From: Erigeron canadensis
Lineage: Eukaryota > Streptophyta > Magnoliopsida > Asterales > Asteraceae
Reading direction: 5' to 3'
Assembly: GCF_010389155.1 (NCBI RefSeq)
Contig: NC_057761.1
Coordinates: 5,768,501 to 5,832,500 of the forward strand
DNA length: 64,000 nucleotides
Below the pieces are notes generated by a model, which saw only the letters and a list, made by a program, of their open reading frames with translations, was not told where the DNA came from and did not search any database. Made by a program: the position numbers and the translations under genes. Of this stretch, positions 42,733 to 54,066 are shown piece after piece (within the stretch, counting starts at the first letter, position 1; every line of letters begins with the position of its first letter).

Positions 42733-43150
42733 AGTACAATAATGCATGCCATACTGTGTCGACCTTGGGAATGAAAATTTGCCATACGGAACCATTCTTT
42801 GATAGGATAAAATGATGGTAGCCCATCATTTTTAGATAGTATATATATGTTGCGGAACTATATTGAAATAATATAAGTTTCTGAAAAAAATTTCTTGAGT
42901 ATAGATATATATTTTTTCAAGCGTATTGTTTCAAGCGTATTCTATTTTTTCAAGCGTATTGTTTCAAGCGTTTCAAGATATATATTTTAACAGTATTTGT
43001 AGTTGATGGTATTGTGTATCTTTCTTTTTCAAGCATTTTGTTTATATATATATATATATACATATTGAGTATAGATGTAAATATATATATATAGAGAGTA
43101 TGGACACCATTAATAGTTATTGAGGTTGATGTTTACTTCAATTGTTTCAG
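42733..43150 (+). promoter_or_regulatory. 5' region of the transposase-OTU gene
   Basis: AT-rich with TATATATA runs at 42841, 43043 and 43081 and TTTCAAGCGTATT repeats at 42915-42990. The bases just before the ATG (TTGTTTCAG, 43142-43150) form a 3' splice site, so a 5' UTR intron probably ends exactly at the start codon. The promoter is presumably further left, towards the palindrome. Confidence 0.4.
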
Positions 43151-46100
43151 ATGGATAGTTTGGAGGATATTTGGGCAGACCCAGAAAACGTACGTATTGA
43201 AGTGCCGGATAATGTGTTTGAGCAACCTGATGTAGACGGTGAATATGAATGCGAAGCTGGGGACTTTGAAACTGATGAGGTGTTCGGTTCCTTTGAAGAG
43301 TTAACGGAGTGGGCTCAAAGAACAGCAATAGATTTGGGTTATGTTCTAGTTATACGGCGGACGAACAAAAACTCAAAAGAGGTGGTGAATAAAGTGACAC
43401 TTATATGTCACCATGGTGGAGCGCGCGATGCAAGGTTAATTGGACCACCCAAACGGTCCAGTAAGATAGGTTGTCCCTTCACTTTAATAGGCCGCCCTGG
43501 GCGTGATGGTGGTTGGAGGTTAACTGTCAAGGATTGGAGACACAATCATGATCCAACTACCAATCTGCAAGGGAATGCATACGCTAGACGGATGACGGAT
43601 GAAGAAAAGGAATTTGCGGGGACCCAATCGGATCGCGGTTTGTACCCACATCAGATCCTGGTAAACCTCAAACTTGAATTTCCAGGAAACTTGACTCGCA
43701 AAGGAGACATTACGAACTTCCTAAAAGCGAGAAGAAGGTCGGGCCAAGCAGGCCGTACTCCAATGCAGGTACAAACATTAAATATTCTATTGTACTACGT
43801 TGTTGGAATTGACTTATTTATTCTTTCTTGGTCATTAATCGCAGGTTATGTTTTCACTGTTGCAAGAGAAAAGGTACTTTTACCAGTTCACCACAAATAA
43901 CAAAAATGGACGCTTGGAGAACCTGTTTTTCATTCATCCAACATCAATGACCCTATGGCGCGCATTTCCCTGGGTTATTGAAATAGACTCCACGTACAAA
44001 ACTAACATCTACAACATGCCGCTAGTTGAGATCGTCGGCGTGACTTCAACGGGGAAGACCTTCAGTTTAGCGTATGCGTTTATCGTAAACGAGCGGGAGG
44101 CAAATTATCAATGGGTTTTACGATGTCTTCGGTCCACCCTTGCTGATAGCTTTGCCGTTCGTGTCGTTCTTACTGACAGGGAGCTGGCCCTGATGAGAGC
44201 TTTGAAGGTTGTTATGCCGGAAGCGAAACATCTGCTTTGTAGGTACCATATATGGCAAAACATAATCAAGCACTGCGAACCGGCATTACGGATGAAGAAA
44301 GATGTTAACATTGACATGCTTAACGTTTGGTGGAAAAAAGTCTATCAGTCTAGGACTTTTGACGAGTTTAAGTCAAATGAGAAGGAGTTAAAGGAAAAAC
44401 TTGGGGGTTTTCCAGGCGTCTACAAGTACCTGACCGATAATTGGTTGTCCCCATACCGAGAGCAGTTTGTGTCCTATTGGGTCGATGAACACCTCAACTA
44501 CCAAAACCACACCACAAACAGAGTGGAGGCCGAGCACCATTTACTGAAGGAAGAATTGAGGGGGAAATGCACATTTACTAGAATCCTCCAATGTGTTGAT
44601 TCTGTCTTGATCAGTCAAGAAGCAGAAATAAGGGGCCAACTGGGGTATAGCAACGGGACCCGGAAGGGGAAACATAATTACAACTGTATGAATGACCTAT
44701 TGGGTAAGGTTTCACTTAAAGCTTTGGACATCATGGCTGATGAAATTGTACGCTTAGACAAAGTCCTTAAAAGACATGTTAACAAATGTGGGTTCAAGGT
44801 TCAGTCCAGCTGCGGGCTACCATGTGCCTGCAAGATTGCCGAGTTCATGCAGCGCGGTTAGTACGATTTATTACTTGTATTTTTTCATCAAAAGCACATA
44901 ATTTCATACACTTATTTATATAAAAAAAATGCAGGGACTCGTATACAGCCTCATGTCATAGACCCATTTTGGAAAAAGCTTGACTTAACACCGTGGACAT
45001 GTGTAGAAGACGAAGACGAAGAAGACGATGTCCATAAAGTCGTTGATGGTCTTACGAATTTCTTGGATCAGCAACCTAAGGCCCAAAAGAAACATTGGTT
45101 GTCAAAAATTAAAGACATGTTTAAGCCTGGTAAGACACAAGTGAATGATCCTCTTGTTCAAAAGACCACACGCGGAAGACCAGTCGGCTCGAAACAAAAG
45201 CCGCCAAAGGTATACATAATACATCTAAAAAAATATTTGTCTTATTCAATAAATACAGCATATATAACTACCTCAGGTAAGGAAACTGATTCTTACTAAT
45301 GGTCTAGGTGCCGGATCTCAACACCAACCCACCTGGGCTACGAAAATCCAAGTCCAGTCGACCGAGGGAATACAATGTGCCAGATTTGAACAAACCCCCA
45401 CCTGCGCAGCCCGCCAGACATAGTACGTACGAGCCGTCCCAGTCCTGTCGTTATCCGGAGAACCGAAAATTGTTCGACGATCAATCCCACACTGAATCAG
45501 AATGGGTCAAAGATAATCCTGACATTTTCGGAAACCTCCACCCATATCCAGGTCTTGATGATATATATACGTGGGGGGACCCGTCCCAATCCTACGGGGT
45601 CGGGGATACACCATATGTGACACAAAAATTATATGGATTCGGCGATACGTCCCAAGACCATTGGCTCAACTATGACCAACCATATTCCAACTTAGTAGAT
45701 GACATCTTCGGGCCACCACCTACACAATCTAGAAATGCACCCATATATGAATCAAGGCAGGCGCAGGTTTCAGATCCGGAGTCAGAGGCACAATCATTGG
45801 CCAGTTGGGTTGGGTATGTTGCGGAACCGTATAACGCCAGTCTTTCCAAAAATTACGATTGGGTACTAGGTGAGATACCATCGTACTTAAGGCCGTACGT
45901 TGTAGGCGCACAAAATGTCAAAGGAGACGGTAACTGTGGATTTCGAGCTACTGCTGTAGCTTTGGGGCTAGATGAGGAGATGGGTGCAGAGTGGGTTCGT
46001 ACGCAGATGCTCGCGGAGTTTGAATCTGACCTCGATGGGTACATGCAAATGTTTGGGCAAACAGAGGGCAACCGAATGTTGTCGGCGCTGCGAACATCTT

Positions 46101-46486
46101 ATTATGGACGAAGCCGGCCCATACATCATTGGATGAGTAAAGTGTGGTTCCATGTCCTCCTGACCAATAAGCTGGGTATAATAGTCAACTGCGTTAGCCT
46201 ACGTGACTCCCGCACAGTATTTCCGATGCATCACGGCTTAGAGCAGCTGTTATTCAAACAACCAATAAGTATTGCCCTGATAAACAACGAAACCCATTTT
46301 GTTGCAGTGAAATTAGCAGGCGACTACCCAATGGCCTACAAGAATCCGGAATGGGAATTTCACGCAACCGATCCTGCACGTCGACTAGCATTAACGTACG
46401 CAAATCAAGAAGATGCGTATCAAAATTGGTTGTACGCAAACATGCCAAGAGTACCACTAGGCCCTCCTATTGTAATAAATGATTAA
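43151..46486 (+). CDS. MULE transposase fused to OTU cysteine protease, four exons, 1027 aa
   Basis: Exons 43151-43768, 43845-44856, 44935-45209 and 45308-46486 have GT-AG introns and sum to 1028 codons in one frame. N-terminal part: a FAR1-like zinc region with C86, C108, H131 and H133 (HNH). Residues about 215-440 form the MULE DDE core: D254 in IDSTYKTN, D317 in VLTDREL, C338/H341 in CRYHIW and E434 in TNRVEAEH. A SWIM-like CGLPCAC follows near the end of exon 2. The linker (about 600-800) is acidic, then Pro/Tyr-rich with twice VPDLN. The C-terminal OTU domain has the DGNC motif (D842, C845) and H965 in ETHFVAV. MULE transposase excises and inserts the element; OTU proteases remove ubiquitin. 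The fusion could trim ubiquitin from itself or partners in the nucleus (inference). No stop or frameshift is seen, so it may be functional. The companion gene converges, 298 bp away. Confidence 0.88.
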
Positions 46487-46784
46487 ATTCGTTCAATGTT
46501 TTATATAGGTTGTTTCTATGTATACTTTTTTTATTGTATTTATTTTTTTATGTATTTAAGTTGTTGTTGTTCCAAAACAAGTTTTAATCAACAATTTTTC
46601 ATACTTTTTTGTTGTACATACATTGATTTTATAATACTTTTATAAAGTTGATTACAATTATTTTTTTATCAACAAATGTATACAAACATAAAAAAAACAA
46701 ATGATTATATCACGCAAATGAAGATTACAAAAGGAAATCACACTTCAGTTAAACGATGAATACAAACAATAAAAAAAAGGAAAA
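46487..46784. terminator. Shared 3' region between convergent genes
   Basis: A 298-bp T- and A-rich stretch between the two stop codons. Poly-A signals for both directions are presumably here; AATAAA-like words are present on both strands. No coding content. Confidence 0.45.
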
Positions 46785-48287
46785 CTAATCACTTTCATCA
46801 TCACTATCACTATCACTATCACTATCACTACCCAACCGCTGTGTGGGGGCCCGTGACGTGCTAGGCCCAGCATGGGATGATGACGTGCTAGGTCCGTCTT
46901 TGAATGATGACTGGGTCCAAGAGCTACCCTGGGCGAACATATCATTGACGTTAAAGGACGGTGACTGCTGGGCTGGGAAGGGTTGCTCTATATCCTCTGG
47001 GAGGGGGACATTCAGTCCACGTGTTCCCCTAACCACACGCCCAACCACACGAGTATGTCCCGATCGTGTCCTTAAAGCGTCCACATATGTCTGCGTAGGC
47101 GGGGTATTGGGCACTTGGGAAAGTCTTTGGTGGGTATCAAGAAGCCGCTCCTGTAGCACATGAAAATTAAGTTAATAATAACTAAAAATTAGTTATACTT
47201 AATATAAATATACCAAAAAAATACAGTATTTCCCGGATTTGTGCAAGATCTTACATAAATGGGCATAACTGCGTCCTGCACCATCCCATCTCGTCTCGTG
47301 TGGGCCCGCAAATAAAACTCGGGCGGGTCCTCACGTCGCCCGTCATTATCTTCCTGTATATACATTAATCAAAGTTATATATTTGTATGTGTATCTCTGT
47401 ATAGATATATGTTTACATACGTGGATATAAATAATTACGTATAACTTACAGCGTAACGCCATTCACGCTGAGCGTATGACTGCCGACCGTGAGTACTGAC
47501 AAAATTATTTTGTTGCTGCCTGTTTGTCGTGTTTCTTTGGGCAGCAATCAGCCGGGGCTCGCTGGTCCAGTAACCCAGTAGATAACTCCACACCTGTGGA
47601 GGCATCCCATACGGAGGTTGACCCTCCAGTTCTGCCAGCCTCTGGGACCCACCCCTGTCAGTGAACCAAGTCTTCTTGAATTTTGCTTTTTTATCCCTGT
47701 AGATCTTCAGGGCATCCTGACGTATCATCCTGGTCACGGCCTCTCGTAACGGGTGATTTTCTGGGTGACCTAGATATGGTTCTAAGTAGAACCGTCTCTA
47801 CAATAGTACCAAGTACAAGTTAGCATCTACCTTTTTTTTAAATAAAGTATTTAAAAAGTAAAAAAAATTAGTTTTATACCATAAGCCAGTCAGTAAGTCC
47901 ATCCTTGATGGGCTGGGGCACCTGATCTCACGACTCGTAATTATGTGGGACGGTAGCGACATAGGTCCCCAAATAGCTCTTGTACCACTTGGCGTGGTCC
48001 CCGATTGCCTGCCACCTACTGAGATCGTTATTTAACATAAGCGAGATTCGGCGTCCCGAATTCTGAAACTCGCGCTCCAGATCGTTGTTAGCAGCAGCAG
48101 CTCTCCCTGTGTTAATACCTGCAAAACAAAATAAAATAACAAATATATATATATACATATGTACCATATATTTATATGCAACGTACATTAATATATACTT
48201 ACCACCCGTACGCCTACAACCCCATTCGGGATTCCACCCCCAGTTTGGAGGGTCGTTACCACCATCTCCGCCGAGAAGTGTAGCCAT
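46785..48287 (-). pseudogene. Transposase_24 (Ptta/En/Spm-type) companion gene, five exons, one in-frame TGA
   Basis: Minus-strand exons 48287-48203, 48118-47880, 47797-47450, 47353-47255 and 47150-46785, all with GT-AG introns, add to 379 codons in phase. Codon 92 is TGA (47928-47930), likely a changed TGG, followed by in-frame DQVPQPIKDGLTDWLM. Exons 3 and 4 hold the plant Transposase_24 pattern: EPYLGHPENHPLREAVTRMI, KKTWFTDRGGSQRLAELE, then HGRQSYAQREWRYA joined to EDPPEFYLRAHTRRDG. The last exon has ERLLDTHQRLSQVPN and a Ser/Gly-rich, SDSDSDSDDESD acidic tail. Such proteins accompany CACTA and other plant transposons and are thought to bind DNA like TNPA. Finding it convergent to a MULE transposase is unusual. 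Without readthrough the product is 91 residues. Confidence 0.8.
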
Positions 48288-48293
48288 TTTAAC

Positions 48294-48901
48294 CTACATC
48301 AGTCGTCCCAATTTATAAAATAACATAAACAAACATAAAAGTCATAAAAAAGGTGCGACCTAAATTAACATATTTTCGACACAAAATTGTTTTCCAAAAT
48401 TATTATACCTAAAATGACCACTTTTTTTCAAACATTCGTTTATAACATTAATACTAACCTAATAACAACTATATTAACAATTACAATCATACTAAAAAGT
48501 GTTTTCTAGCTAAGAATCATACTTTGAACTATAATAAACAGTAATTATAACTACAAATGTTTTCTTAAGTATTTATGAATTTCTAAAAATCATATCATTC
48601 CTAACTATAATAACATAAGTAATCTTTCCTAACTATAAAACTATAACATTTCTATAACTAATACTTTCTAACATATATTTACTAACACTTGTTCCTAACA
48701 TATATTTTATATAACATTAAACTATAACATTTATATAACTAATATTTTATAACACATATTTTCTAACACATATTTTTTCTAACTTTTTTTTTCAACATAT
48801 ATTTTCTAACAAAAAAATATAACAATTCTATAACTAATAATTTCTATAAGAAATAAATATTTGATAACATTATTATATATAAAAAGGTAAATGAGTGTTA
48901 C
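48294..48901 (-). other. Probable 5' UTR intron of the companion gene
   Basis: On the minus strand GACGAG is followed by GTAACACTCATTTACC (donor at 48901). GATGTAG (acceptor, 48295-48294) lies seven bases before the ATG. The 608 bp are very AT-rich, with many TAACATT/TATAAC words, like plant introns. Inferred from splice consensus only. Confidence 0.45.
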
Positions 48902-49311
48902 CTCGTCTAAAAAATGATTTACTGGAAAAAAGAGTAGAACAAATAACGGATGGCTGGCCGGCAAAAATATTAGTCGCCGGAAAACAATATCGCCGGAGTA
49001 AACCGGAAAAGTTTCAAATCTGTTTTCCCGTATATCAATGGTGGAAAATAGGTTCCCCGCAAAACTGGTACGCCGGAAAATATAGTCGCCGGAAAAATGT
49101 CGCCGCTAAAAATACGCCTGAAAATGGACTCCGGGAGGCCGGAAAACGTAGATGGTGTAAAAAAGAACGTTGATAATGATGATGAAGAGATAGATGGTCG
49201 GATTTGTGAGTTATACTAATGGAGAAGAATGGATTTTTTGGAGAAATTAAAAGTTTTTACGGAGGAGTAAAATGGAGAAGACGAACGAAGAAGAAGAAGA
49301 GGGCTGCCTTG

Positions 49312-49318
49312 TTTATAT
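49312..49318 (-). promoter_or_regulatory. TATA box of the companion gene
   Basis: ATATAAA on the minus strand inside the terminal region, followed by a CT-rich leader (GCCCTCTTCTTCTTC). Its position, about 190 bp from the element end and 410 bp before the proposed splice donor, fits a promoter in the terminal repeat, as in MuDR. The same box is at 57405-57411 in the duplicate. Confidence 0.5.
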
Positions 49319-49500
49319 CGACGATGGATAGTGGGGGGACCCACTATTTGCAGCGACGTCGCCGCTAATAGTGGGCTCCACACCCACGTGATTCGGCCAG
49401 TGACAGCCGTTGACTGACAGATGGGGGACCCACTATTTGCGGCGACATCGCCGCTAATAGTGGGTGGTCGGGTTACTGCTTTTCCCTAGTTGGGTTACGC

Positions 49501-49748
49501 GCTTCGTTATGATACTCTATTGTTTATTACTTATTATTATTTGTTATGATTAGTTGATTACTATGAAGTAATCAAAGATTTGTGTTTTTGTTCGGATTTG
49601 TTGCAAGAGAAAAGAGTTTCTTGTGTGTAGTGTGTGTGTGGGGTACGATGACAAGTGGGTGGGTGGGGTGCTTGACGTGTTATCTATCCAACCATATACA
49701 TGAGTCCGATTATACATCTTTTACTTTCACGCATTTTATTATATGACG
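49501..49748. other. Non-coding spacer
   Basis: Low-complexity (GT-rich and AT-rich) sequence right of the MULE, with no feature recognised. Confidence 0.6.
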
Positions 49749-49756
49749 ATTTTGGC

Positions 49757-50225
49757 CAATGTTTTAAATACCGGTAAATACCGACCGGTATTACTGGTAT
49801 CAGAGACCACGCCCGTATTTTAAGTCCGGTATTTTGTCGGTATTTTCTCTATTCAATACCGGTCGGTATTTCCGGTATTCCTGATATTACCATACCGGTA
49901 TTTTTGGTATTTTCAAAAATTAAATTTTGATTTTTTTTTAAAAATTATTTTTATGATACTTTAATGTTATTTTTTGTTATTTGTGAATTTTAAAACCTAT
50001 ATTTTGTTATGAAATATATATTTGGTATTATTTTTGAGTAAATTATAATTGTATTTTGACTATTTTGTTAAATTGTAACAAGTTTTGTAAGATTTTTACA
50101 CAAAAAAATATAATAAATTAAAAATAGTCGTCCCGGCCGGTATTTCCGGCATTACCGATAATACCGGTAATACCGGAAAAATTTTTCACACCGGTATAAC
50201 TAAAATACCGGTTTTTAAAACATTG
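49757..50225. mobile_element. hAT-type MITE (469 bp), TSD ATTTTGGC
   Basis: Ends CAATGTTTTAAATACCGG and, in reverse, CAATGTTTTAAAAACCGG; perfect 8-bp duplication ATTTTGGC at 49749-49756 and 50226-50233. TACCGGTATT words fill both subterminal regions. No ORF. Confidence 0.88.
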
Positions 50226-50233
50226 ATTTTGGC

Positions 50234-51026
50234 TATATTTATTTTTCTCATTAATAAACTGAATTAATAAACAAAAATGAGTATGGAGCTGTTATGTATT
50301 CAATTTAGGTAAAAAATCTATCACATACTAATATTTTAATATTTTGAATAAATGTTTGGTCTCTCATGATTTTTATGGTTTAAAAAAAGATATGTGAGGG
50401 GTTTTTCATCCAACTTAAGTGTCTAACAGCCCTATATTCTTTTTCTCAAATTAATAAAATAAACGAATACATAAAAAAGTACATGTATGAACTAAGCATT
50501 CTTAAGTTAATTAACTAGAGTCAAATTTGAAAAATTTTAACCATTGAATGAAAATTAAAGGTCAAGATCTAAATATCATTTTTGAATTTTAGCCTTTAAT
50601 TTTTATTTAAGGGAACATTTACCCTAATATGAAACTTGAACTTGAAGGAATCCTCTCCTAATATAGTTGTCTTTTTTATTTGTTAAGTAAAAAAGCAAAC
50701 GTTTTTTATGTCTATTAAGTTAGACTACTATTATAAGTTGCCAATTGCTACAGGATTACCTAGGTTCGACATATCGTATTCTTTTGCATTATTGCATATG
50801 ATTTGTGTTTGTATATAAAGTGTCCAAATTTACATGTTTATGAATATATCTTATAACCACAAGAGGATCTATAAAACAATCAAGTAAAATAAAACATATG
50901 ATATTTTGATTTTGTATAAAAGGGAAAAAGAATAACAATAAATAATGATTTTTTTAGCTTTAGAACCTTCGAAGAGACCTATCTATCTCACTATCAGTCT
51001 CCATTATTAAAAAGACTTTGCACTCA
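50234..51026. other. AT-rich intergenic sequence, no gene
   Basis: Poly-A/T tracts and a TTAAGTAAAAAAGC word (about 50682) shared with MITE interiors elsewhere in the window. No coding region or RNA gene seen. Confidence 0.6.
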
Positions 51027-51034
51027 CATGCGGG

Positions 51035-51495
51035 CGAGATTCCGAAACTCGAGAATCGGGATCAGATCGGAAGGGAGGAGTCAAGATTTTTTTAAAACTA
51101 GATCGAAATCGGATCGGTGAATAGAGAGTTTTTTTATGTATAGCATAATAGTTTTTCAAATTATATGTAAGAAAAATTAAAGAGATATATAAAATTTCAA
51201 TGTTAAACATAACATCATTTTTCAACTTAAACATAATTGTCTATAAACAATAACATAATTCATAAAATCTTTAACAAAAAAAAAAGTTTGACTTTGGTTG
51301 ACCCGATACGATACAACTGAGTTTTGACCCATACAACTGAGTCTTGACCGATATGGCCAAATCTTAACTAAGTTGACCCGAGTCTAGAACCCTGGCCGAT
51401 TTTCAGACCGAGTATGGCAAACTTAGATCACCAGTCGGCCGATACACGATCCAACTCGATGAAATCGGCTGTATCGGCCGAGTTTCACAACAGTG
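51035..51495. mobile_element. hAT-type MITE (461 bp), TSD CATGCGGG
   Basis: Left CGAGATTCCGAAACTCG, right in reverse CACTGTTGTGAAACTCG, flanked by CATGCGGG (51027-51034, 51496-51503). Internal words such as GATCGG, TCGGCC and ACCGAGT recur. Non-coding. Confidence 0.75.
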
Positions 51496-51517
51496 CATGC
51501 GGGTCATCCTTTTCTTG

Positions 51518-54061
51518 TGTAACATCCCAAACTTTTCAAGTTTGACTATTTGACTATTCTGTCAGTTAACGTCAGGTTCGCTAAGTTACGTGCCCTAAAC
51601 GGGATTATGTGATTAAATGCTTATGCGTTAATTATGATATGATTAATGTGAGTTAAAAGAATGTAATTAAAGTAAAGTCATATGAGTCACATGCTTGTTA
51701 TGATGTTATGTATCCCCGATTCCCCGGTAAAGTCGAGGGACTTATGGTGGCAACTAAGAAAGGGATGGCCAGGGGTTAATTGATAATTAGGTTCCCCTAA
51801 TTCCCCTTGATCAGATTATACGTGAGTTTTCCCAAGCCCCAAACTGCCCTTCTTCCCTCTCAAAGCAATTCTCTTCCGAATCCTTTTGTTTCTTGGTGTT
51901 TGAGTGAAGTTTGATCAAGATCCTTCATCCTTTTGTTTATCTACAGGTAATATAGGTGATTTTCCTTTGATTTGTGATCATAAGAGTCGATCATATGGAT
52001 CTTTTTCCTGGTCTTAGAGTTTGGGTTGGTTTAATTGCAATCCGTTAATCGATTTCAAGTCATTCGTGTGACTAATCGATTTTATGATGATGGTAAATGA
52101 TTCAAGGATTAATTGGTGTTTTCAATGAGTGATTTTGGTCTTATTCTAAGTGTATTTGATGTTCATAAGGCCTGGAGTTGTGTTAAAGTCGAATGGGTTG
52201 TGTTTGATTAGGTTTTGGAGTTGTTTTTCACGTCTGGTCGTCGTAACTCCTGTTAGGCTTGTAACTCCCGTTACAAATTTTCGTAGCTTCCGTTAGGGAC
52301 TGATTTTGTTAACATTTTTAAACGACCATAACTTTTGAACCGTAACTCCGTTTTTCACAAATAAGCTATCCACGGAATTGTGAAAGAGTCTACTTTCTAA
52401 TGGTAATGCTTTTAAAAGATGATGATGATATCAAGTTTTCAAAAAGGTTAATTTAGTGAGTGAATGTCAAGTTTCGTCGAGTTATGTAAGCTCTAAAGCA
52501 TTAATCGAACCTCCGATGCATCAAGTCTTGTCATGGGTCATGTTTATGGGAATTTAGACCTGAGTTATGACCATAAGTAAGTGGGTATTTGATTAGCTTA
52601 CGTTATCATTTGTTGTGCTCTTCAACGAGGTAAGATACACTACTATGACACGCTGAGGGTTCAACAAAAACATAGTTTTCATATAATAACTTCCCTAAAA
52701 GGTATCATGTTAATAAAATGATAGGATGCTATAATGAAATTGATGGTATGATGACGCATTACTACGATGATATGACGAAATGATTATGAAACGATATGAT
52801 AAAGCATTGCTCTCATGTTAAGATGAAATGATGCTAATATAACATGATGATACGATGTTATTATGTTATAACGATATGATGATATGAGTGACATGTTGAT
52901 ACGGATTTTATGATTTGACGATGTGATGACGATATGTTGATGCTTATAGGTCTTATGATTGATTGCATGGTTTGAACACCTAGTCACTAGACTTCTATAG
53001 GTTTGCCATGACATGCGCACGATTAAGGGCCCTAAAGTAAATAAAAATGTATGTGATTGGTTTAGGTGAAAGTGTAGCCTAAGCTAATATAAAGTAAAGA
53101 AAAATACACGTGATTAGTTTAGGTGAAACTATAGCCTAAGCTAATGTAATAAAGAAGTCTCGAGCATATATAAAGTCTTGTGTTAAGCTTAACCCATGCT
53201 AGTTCTTCGGAGCTAGTGTGTACATGGTCACGTGGTGAGGGAATCTAGATACCTCCCCATGGCATAGTTATGTTTGAGTGTATCCGGGTGGAGTAACTAG
53301 CCACTACACGCGCAAAGGTTAAACGATATACTCAGTTGGATCGACTTTGTCTTTCCTTAACGACAATGATGTACAGACGTAAGGTTTGTCCATCTAGTCG
53401 GGTGTGACTTATGTTACACATACAAAGATGAATATGTTATATGTGAAGCGTGACTTATGTCACAACTACAAAGATGTTCAGATGTTATATGTGAGATACA
53501 AAGATGACTAGGCACATTTAGGATGACTCATCCTATATGAAATATGTGTAACGCAAGATGTGATATGATATATGTGATGACTTGTGATGATATGTGCCTT
53601 AAAGATGAAATATGACTTTTCTATAATGTTTTAAATGGACAAATGTTTTATAAATTATGTGTTATCTTACTTAGCTAATTCGTTAGCTAACACTTGCTCT
53701 TTTAAAATGTGTTGTGCCCACTAGTCCAACAATAGTGAGCAGGTAGATGTGAGAAGATGTGAGGCATGGGTAGATGATCTTGAAGCTGGCTGTAGTTTAC
53801 CCATAGTGGCTGCTCGCATTAGACGTTGATTTATGTTTAGATATTTATGACTTGTACTTACTATAATGTCGGTTGTTTAATGTTGGGCAACCGATAGATT
53901 TCCATTTAGACTTGTTTTGATGATATGGCTAGTAACACCATTTATTGAATAAACCAAACAGATTTTGTTGGTTTGGACTTTTAAAGTTTAATTCCGTTCT
54001 CTTTTAACGCCGTTTGGCGAAAGTTTTTGGAAATCCATATTGTTAAACGACAGATGTTACA
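51518..54061 (+). repeat. Solo LTR (2544 bp), TSD TCTTG
   Basis: Starts TGTAACATCCCAAAC and ends GACAGATGTTACA, with perfect TCTTG duplicates at 51513-51517 and 54062-54066. It aligns with the LTR at 9810 over the start, over the GTAACTCCCGTTA repeat region (52244-52310) and over ACCATAACTTTTGAACCGTA (about 52326). Much ATGATATGATGA-type simple sequence lies at 52740-52960. No internal genes. Confidence 0.88.
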
Positions 54062-54066
54062 TCTTG

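Larger units (their letters stand above)
42513..49500. mobile_element. Two-gene MULE-type transposon: transposase-OTU fusion plus Transposase_24 companion
   Basis: The left end (GGGTAACACCACCAGG ... TTAGCGGCGACGTCGCCGCT then AATAGTGGGACCCCC) matches, in reverse, the right end (GCGTAACCCAACTAGGG ... TTAGCGGCGATGTCGCCGC then AAATAGTGGGTCCCCC). Between them are a plus-strand transposase gene and a convergent minus-strand gene, the same layout as mudrA and mudrB in maize MuDR. Each end has two copies of the 16-bp palindrome GCGGCGACGTCGCCGC or close variants. I found no 9-bp target duplication, so the outermost base is uncertain by some 20 bp. A 620-bp copy of the right end occurs at 56970-57590. 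Confidence 0.75.

Noticed and set aside
47798..47931. Alternative intron that would skip the TGA in the companion gene (donor GTGAGA at 47926-47931)
   Set aside because: It shifts exon 3 out of frame and meets a TAG within six codons.
48895..49173. A 92-codon plus-strand frame, repeated almost exactly at 56988-57266
   Set aside because: It is antisense to the companion gene's 5' UTR and conserved only because the two segments are a recent duplicate. Composition and lack of homology give no support for a protein.
42513..49500. CACTA element, because of the Transposase_24 gene
   Set aside because: Ends lack CACTA termini and the catalytic protein is MULE-type.
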